NCBI RefSeq assembly: GCF_023895975.1
Contig: NZ_JALBWM010000017.1
Span: forward strand, 1 to 60,806
Direction: 5' to 3'
DNA length: 60,806 nucleotides
DNA from: Microbulbifer okhotskensis
GTDB lineage: Bacteria; Pseudomonadota; Gammaproteobacteria; Pseudomonadales; Cellvibrionaceae
Part shown: positions 55,669-60,806 of the stretch, in pieces
How the letters are laid out: every line of letters starts with the position of its first letter
Numbering within the stretch: the first letter of the stretch is position 1
Notes under the pieces: model-generated
Seen by the model: only the letters and a program-made list of their open reading frames with translations
What the model was told of the DNA's origin: nothing
Database searches by the model: none
Position numbers and translations under genes: made by a program

Positions 55669-55813
55669 AAACCTTGCACCCTCGCCAATAATTCAGCGGC
55701 TACTAGCTACACGCTCCATCCCGCCAAAAGTACAGGTCAGCTTATTAGACGCTCCCCAAAACTCGCCTGCGGTATGCTCTCTCTAACAACGACAATGGAG
55801 GAACTCGCAGGCC

Positions 55814-57868
55814 ATGAACCACCTAATAAAACTCGTTACAGCGATGCTTGTCACCAGCCCGGCGCTAGCCAGCGATCAAATACCCAATTTCAGCTACGAA
55901 GACGTATTCAATCTGGAGTATGCCAGCAGCCCACAGTTCAGCGATGACGGAAAGAGGATTTACTACGTCCGCAATTCCATGAACAAAATGGCGGACGGCA
56001 AACGTGCAAATCTCTGGCGTATCGGTAGCGATGGAAAAGATCACCGCCCACTGACCTCTGGAGATGACTCAAATTATTCCCCACGATTATCGCCAGATGG
56101 CAAAACACTTGCCTTCATTAGTACCCGCAGCGGTAGTCCACAGATCCACTTGCTCTGGCTGGACAATGGCCAAAATCTGCAAATCACCCATTTGCCCAAA
56201 TCACCATCAAATATCCAGTGGTCCGGAGATGGCAAGCAGATCGCCTTCACCATGTTTGTACCGGAAAGCAAACCCCTGCCAGTACAACTCCCCAGCACTC
56301 CGGAAGGTGCTGAGTGGGCTGAGCCACCCCAATTTATCGATAGCAGTATCTATCGCTCAGATGGGATGGGCTATTTAAAACAGGGACATGTACAGGTTTT
56401 TGTTATCCCCCGCGAGGGCGGCACCCCTCGCCAGCTCACCGATGGTGAATTCGATCATCACAGCAGCCTCGCTTGGAGCAAAGGTAACGACGCCGTTTAT
56501 TTTTCTGCCAACCGTCACCCCGATCACGAGATCGAGTTGATGAACTCAGAAATTTACAAGGTGAGCCTGAAAGATGGCACTATCGAGCAAATCACTGAAC
56601 GCTATGGCCCAGACCATCACCCGCAAATGTCCCCCGACGGCAAGCAGCTAGCCTATCTGGGCTTTGAAGACCAAAAACTCGGGTATCAGCAGCATTCCTT
56701 GCGTATCCTGGATCTCAATAGCGGCCAATCTCGCAAAGTGAAAACTGCTAAGGATCGCAGTATTTCAAGCTTTCACTGGCTTGGTGACAGCAAGCGTATC
56801 GCTTATAGCTATGATGATCACGGCTCCACTAAAATCGCTATTAAGAAAATTGGTGCAGGCGAAACCCTAATGGCCAGCGATGCGGGAGGCCTGTCTCTGG
56901 GGCGCCCTTATGCCGGAGCCAGTTTTGCGGTATCCAAACGCGGGGAAATTGCTTACACACGAACCAATACACAGCACCCGGCCGAACTGTCACTGGCCCG
57001 CAATGGCAAGGTCCAGGCATTAACCAACCTCAATGAGGATTTGATACCGCTGCGCCATATGGCGCATGTAGAAGAGATCAACTACAAATCCAGCTTTGAC
57101 GGCCGCAATATCCAGGGCTGGGTTGCCTACCCGCCGAATTTTGACCCAGAGAAAAAATACCCCCTTTTACTGGAGATTCACGGAGGCCCCTTCTCTAATT
57201 ATGGTCCCAGGTTTGCCGCTGAAGTCCAGCTATTTGCCGCTGCAGGCTATGTGGTTCTCTATACCAATCCCCGTGGCTCCACCAGTTATGGCCACGAGTT
57301 TGCCAATCTGATTCATCATAACTACCCAAGTCAGGATTACGATGACCTAATGGCTGGAGTCGATGCTGTCATTGCTCAAGGCTATATTGATGAGGATCAA
57401 TTATTTGTAACCGGCGGCAGTGGCGGCGGCACTCTTACCGCATGGATTATCGGTAAAACTGACCGCTTCAGAGCTGCCGTTGTCGCTAAGCCAGTAATCA
57501 ACTGGGAGAGTTTCGTTTTAACCGCTGATTACTCCAGGTTCTTTACCACATACTGGTTCTCGGGAATGCCCTGGGAAAAACCTGAAGAGTATCGTCGCCG
57601 TTCGCCGCTCACTTATGTTGGAAACGTAACCACCCCCACAATGCTGTTAACAGGGGTCGAGGATTACCGCACACCAATGTCTGAAACAGAGCAGTTCTAT
57701 CAAGCACTCAAGCTGAATAATGTAGACGCCTCAATGGTGCGTATCCCCGGTGCATCCCACAGCATAACTGCCAGACCCAGCCAAATGGTGGCGAAAGTGG
57801 CATCGATTCTATACTGGTTTGATCAGTACAAGCCTGATCGAGAGAGCGAGGATCTAGTGAGGAATTAA
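55814..57868 (+). CDS. S9-family (prolyl oligopeptidase-type) peptidase, exported
   Basis: 684 residues. Signal peptide (about 1-20: MNHLIKLVTAMLVTSPALAS), a beta-propeller of WD40/TolB-like blades (sections such as RLSPDGKTLAFISTRSG), then an alpha/beta hydrolase domain from about 415. The catalytic Ser536 lies in TGGSGGGTLTAW, Asp617 in GVEDYRTP and His649 in GASHSI. It probably trims oligopeptides in the periplasm. Preceded by GGAG eight bases before the ATG. A second S9 gene follows 117 bases later. Confidence 0.93.
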   Translation: MNHLIKLVTAMLVTSPALASDQIPNFSYEDVFNLEYASSPQFSDDGKRIYYVRNSMNKMADGKRANLWRIGSDGKDHRPLTSGDDSNYSPRLSPDGKTLAFISTRSGSPQIHLLWLDNGQNLQITHLPKSPSNIQWSGDGKQIAFTMFVPESKPLPVQLPSTPEGAEWAEPPQFIDSSIYRSDGMGYLKQGHVQVFVIPREGGTPRQLTDGEFDHHSSLAWSKGNDAVYFSANRHPDHEIELMNSEIYKVSLKDGTIEQITERYGPDHHPQMSPDGKQLAYLGFEDQKLGYQQHSLRILDLNSGQSRKVKTAKDRSISSFHWLGDSKRIAYSYDDHGSTKIAIKKIGAGETLMASDAGGLSLGRPYAGASFAVSKRGEIAYTRTNTQHPAELSLARNGKVQALTNLNEDLIPLRHMAHVEEINYKSSFDGRNIQGWVAYPPNFDPEKKYPLLLEIHGGPFSNYGPRFAAEVQLFAAAGYVVLYTNPRGSTSYGHEFANLIHHNYPSQDYDDLMAGVDAVIAQGYIDEDQLFVTGGSGGGTLTAWIIGKTDRFRAAVVAKPVINWESFVLTADYSRFFTTYWFSGMPWEKPEEYRRRSPLTYVGNVTTPTMLLTGVEDYRTPMSETEQFYQALKLNNVDASMVRIPGASHSITARPSQMVAKVASILYWFDQYKPDRESEDLVRN

Positions 57869-57897
57869 GTTAACTACCATTACATATACAAACCTCC

Positions 57898-57916
57898 GCG
57901 GGCTCAACGAGCCCGC
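57898..57916 (+). terminator. Hairpin after the first S9 peptidase
   Basis: GCGGGCTC (57898-57905), loop AAC, GAGCCCGC (57909-57916), followed by AATTCC. A tight 8-base stem 30 bases past the stop. No T-run, so only a weak terminator. Confidence 0.5.
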
Positions 57917-57985
57917 AATTCCATCAACTTGTTGCCCCCCCCCATCTAACACATAATGACTCCCACTAACTATAGGGATGAAATT

Positions 57986-59941
57986 ATGCGAGTAATTCTA
58001 TTTGTATTTTCACTTTGGCCTAGTCTGGTACTTTCCGCTCAAGTAACTCTAGAGGACTTGGTTCGCCACACAGAAGTCGAAGAGGTCAAAATTTCCCCGA
58101 CCGGAACTCACTTAGCTATTAGGAAGCTACATGAAGGTGAGCGCGTACTTATATTTATGTCCATTAAACCACTCAAAGTTACTGGGCTACTACGATTCAG
58201 GGGTTCGGAAGAGGTTGGGGATTTCTATTGGGCAAACGACGAGAGAGTCGTAGCGGAAGTAATGTCACGAAAGGCAGCACTAGAAGCCCCCGTTGTATAT
58301 GGATCTCTGTATGCCATTAACTCTGATGGCACAAAGGCAAAAAATATTTTTGGGTATCTAGCCGGCGAGCGCCAAGTTGGAACTCGCTTTAAGAAGGCGA
58401 AGGCAACCTATGCGCATGCGACAATTATTGACCCACTACTAAATAACAAAAATGAAATCCTAATATCCACTCGCCCCTGGGCGAGAAATCAGGAATCCAT
58501 CGGTGAAGTACTGAGGCTCAACATCTATAAAGGAACCAATAAACATTTTGCACGGCTCCCACAAATTGACGGGCGCGCTTATACTGACGGAGCAGGCAAT
58601 CTAATCTATGCGGACGGTACAGACAAAGACAATAACTATCAATTATTTTCCAGATCATCCCAAAACTGGCAAAAAATTGACTCCTCAATCATGGCTTCTG
58701 CAACACCTTTAGGTTTTGATCCTAACTCAAAAGAGGCTTATCTAGCCATAAGCCCTGAGTCACAAACAAAAGCCCTAATCAAGGTTAAACATGGCAGTGA
58801 AGATTACTCAATAATATTTCAACATGCCAGAACAGACCTCCACGGCATTATCTACCCACCAAATTCTTACAAACCTCTCGGTGTCTATTTGCATCCAGAG
58901 TACCCTGTGGAGCACTTTTTCGATGAAGGTGAAGGTTTTTCTGCATTTTTTCGAGGACTGAAAAGAGCATTTCAAGATTACCGGATCGGTTTTACCAGCT
59001 TTACGAGCGACGGTTCTCTAGGTGTGTTGAAAGTACATGGCGATCGCTTACCAGGCGACTACTATCTAGTAAATCTCAAATCCAAATCTGTTGATTTCTT
59101 AATTTCATCGGCGAACTGGCTGGAACCTGAACAACTAAACCCAATGCTAGCCGATTCTTTCACTACCGAGGATAAATTTCAGGTAGGGGTATACTTAACC
59201 TTCCCGAAGAACTCCAAGAAAAAGAATCCGATGGTTGTCTTACCCCACGGAGGGCCTCATTCCCGCGATTATTAGGGATACAACCAGAATGCACAGATCC
59301 TGTCACAAAATGGATACTTGGTTCTTCAGGTAAATTTCCGCGGCTCTACCGGTTACGGTGATGGCTTCTATACTGCGGGAATTCGCGAGTGGGGTGGAAA
59401 AATTCAAAAAGACATCTCAGAGGCAGTTAATTGGGCCATAGAGAAAGGATATGCTGACCCAAACCGTATCTGTATCTATGGAGCTAGTTTTGGAGGCTAC
59501 TCAGCGCTTATGAACCCTATTCGTTATCCAAATTTATACAAATGTGCAGCCGGTTATGTAGGTGTGTACGATTTAGAAATGATGTACTCAGAAGGGGATA
59601 TCAAAAAGAGGGAACGCGGAATCAGCTATCTCAACAGAGAATTAAGTAAAGATAAAGATTTCCTCAAACGCAACTCTCCCGTATACAGTGCAGACAAACT
59701 CAATCTTCCAATTTTCCTGATTCATGGCGAGCAAGATGAACGGGCTCCCATCGAGCATGCTGAAGCCCTTGTTAAAGAATTTGCAAAAATGAATAAACCC
59801 ATCAAAACTTTATTTGTGGAAAGAGAGGGCCACGGTTTCTATTTGGAAGAAAATGAAATGAAACTCTACACTGAGCTTTTGAACTTCCTTGACCAACACA
59901 TAGGCGTTGGTGCAACTGAAGAAGCTTCAGTCGAGGGCTAA
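57986..59941 (+). pseudogene. S9-family peptidase interrupted by an in-frame amber codon
   Basis: One continuous reading frame of 652 codons, broken only by TAG at 59273-59275 (codon 430) exactly where relatives have the Trp of the motif GGPHxRDYWGY (here HSRDY, stop, GYNQNAQILS). TGG to TAG is a single G-to-A change. Signal peptide core VILFVFSLWPSLVLS; start is the ATG at 57986, since 57956 lies before it. Catalytic Ser501 (YGASFGGYS), Asp584 (GEQDERAP) and His616 (REGHGFY) all lie after the stop, so the truncated product (429 residues) has only the propeller and no active site. The AT-rich composition differs from the first S9 gene. Confidence 0.88.
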
Positions 59942-59956
59942 AGAACTCGTTCGGCT

Positions 59957-59985
59957 GTGTTGCCCTCTAACACTCAGGGCAACAC
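59957..59985. terminator. Terminator-like hairpin between the broken peptidase and the Spy-like gene
   Basis: GTGTTGCCCT (59957-59966) pairs with AGGGCAACAC (59976-59985) over a 9-base loop, 10-base perfect stem, followed by CATAGTATTTTC on the plus strand. Serves convergent genes. Confidence 0.6.
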
Positions 59986-60029
59986 CATAGTATTTTCAAT
60001 CTGTCCGTTACTCCTGAAAGAAGCTACAA

Positions 60030-60488
60030 TTAGCCGTGGTCGTGAAACGCCTTACCCTTTTTCATATGGCGCTTTTTCTTTTCTGCCTTCAAACTTTCCA
60101 GTTTAGCCAGCTGTTCTTCCGTTAAAACTGACTCGAACCGTTCAAGCATCTGGTTGCGCCGCTGCATTTTCGCGACCTCTAGCTTACCCAACTCTGCTCC
60201 CAAGTTTGCCAGTGTCGCCTGATCGGCACCCGACTGGATCGCTTCACGAATTTCGCCACGCAATTTATGCATTTGCTCACGTTGGGCCAGCTTACTTTCT
60301 CGACGAGCCCCTCGATATTCCTTCAGCTCCGCTCTTTGCGCTTCGGTCAGCTGTAATTCCTTGGCAATTTTTTCTGGACCTTGAGCTCGACCGTGTGCAC
60401 GGGCATTATCGCATGCCATACTCACGGCCGGTACAACCATGACACCTGCCAATGCAAAACTACCTACTACCATTTTCCAGTTTTTCAT
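60030..60488 (-). CDS. Spy/CpxP-family periplasmic protein
   Basis: 152 residues. Signal peptide 1-25 (core VGSFALAGVMVVPAVSMA), then a long amphipathic helical domain with the two family motifs LTEAQ at 47-51 and LTEEQ at 122-126 and many charged residues, ending in a His-rich tail (KGKAFHDHG). Spy and CpxP act as chaperones or metal and envelope-stress sensors, and the gene is often under Cpx control. The start ATG at 60488 has only a weak binding site. The upstream dyad and GTAAA repeats (60502-60544) are suggestive. Confidence 0.85.
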   Translation of the reverse strand: MKNWKMVVGSFALAGVMVVPAVSMACDNARAHGRAQGPEKIAKELQLTEAQRAELKEYRGARRESKLAQREQMHKLRGEIREAIQSGADQATLANLGAELGKLEVAKMQRRNQMLERFESVLTEEQLAKLESLKAEKKKRHMKKGKAFHDHG

Positions 60489-60806
60489 CGATCAACACTC
60501 TTGTTTACAATCAGTAAACACATGGTAAATGGCTACTGTGTAAACAGGGGATAACTGTAGTAAATGTTTGTTAAGAATATTCAAAAGCTGTTGTAGGAGA
60601 GAACAGCCGAGCTAGTGCAAATAGGAAAGATCGTCGTAATAATCGGCGGAACGCAAGATATAGGAAAAAATATTTAAAGCCCTACCACTGGAAAAATTAA
60701 TTTCCGGGAGCGGCAGTAATAAATACTATAGGCCTTAGGACTCCAGCAATTGGTAGTGTTCAGAATTCTGTGTCATTTCTTTACTATTAGCAAAAAAGAG
60801 ATGACC
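60489..60806. other. 318-base region upstream of the Spy-like gene
   Basis: No gene visible. Contains the dyad and GTAAA repeats at 60502-60544. The rest (60545-60806) is AT-rich and holds only short frames on both strands that end without any family signature; the adjoining gene lies outside the window. Confidence 0.5.
60502..60544. promoter_or_regulatory. Dyad and three GTAAA repeats upstream of the Spy-like gene (possible CpxR-type box)
   Basis: TGTTTAC (60502-60508), 5 bases, GTAAACA (60514-60520) is a perfect dyad. GTAAA occurs at 60514-60518, 60525-60529 and 60540-60544; the first two are separated by 6 bases, inside the range known for CpxR boxes (GTAAA-N4-8-GTAAA). The dyad starts 14 bases before the start codon, so a bound protein would block or activate at the promoter edge. 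Whether CpxR is the regulator is an inference from the gene family. Confidence 0.5.

Noticed and set aside
59273..59275. Amber codon as pyrrolysine or selenocysteine site
   Set aside because: TAG is not a selenocysteine codon, no pyrrolysine genes are in view, and the position is a Trp in homologues. A nonsense mutation or read error is simpler.

Overview
The window is chromosomal DNA of a gammaproteobacterium. Protein sequences and gene order resemble the marine Cellvibrionales/Pseudomonas side of the class, and Microbulbifer-like genera are my best guess. That rests on recalled family resemblance, not on a search. Most of the 60.8 kb is conserved housekeeping DNA, with short lineage-specific stretches between the blocks. 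I found no tRNA, rRNA or CRISPR array.

Layout. 1-215: 5' end of an ISAs1-family insertion sequence with its terminal repeat. 230-5513 (minus strand): DUF1059 protein, two uracil-DNA-glycosylase-superfamily genes in tandem, two paralogous exported beta-propeller-like proteins separated by apparently decayed DNA, YajQ and YaeQ. 5600-7593 (plus): LemA-TPM-TPM membrane cluster. 7786-9570: large AT-rich exported membrane protein of unknown function, followed by 400 bases without a clear gene. 9972-20958 (minus): outer-membrane barrel, lysS, prfB (with the autoregulatory +1 frameshift), a CueR-type regulator, a lipoprotein, LysE and EamA transporters, recJ, thrC and hom. 21322-24834 (plus): asparaginase, HTH regulator and aspartase, a compact asparagine-to-fumarate module lying between hom and dsbC. 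24888-29547 (minus): dsbC, rplS-trmD-rimM-rpsP, ffh. 29754-31896 (plus): YpjD/CcsA-like and CorB-like membrane proteins.

31924-47175 (minus) is the classic translation and envelope superoperon in the order rpsB-tsf-pyrH-frr-uppS-cdsA-dxr-rseP-bamA-skp-lpxD-fabZ-lpxA-lpxB-rnhB. It runs from a strong ribosomal-protein promoter with a GC-rich discriminator. Divergent from it, 47503-55668 (plus) holds map, glnD, dapC, nth, an ArsC/Spx-like gene, dapD and dapE, that is the succinylase branch of lysine/diaminopimelate synthesis with nitrogen signalling. 55814-59941 has two S9-family peptidases; the second is broken by an in-frame amber codon. The window ends with a Spy/CpxP-like periplasmic protein whose upstream region carries a dyad and GTAAA repeats.

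I did not find a convincing new multi-gene defence or metabolic system. The items most worth a second look are the amber-interrupted peptidase, a terminator-like hairpin inside the first codons of recJ, the ansA-regulator-aspA module with a 21-base palindrome in its leader, the orphan protein at 7786-9570, the endonuclease III with unusual cysteine spacing, and the Spy upstream region.
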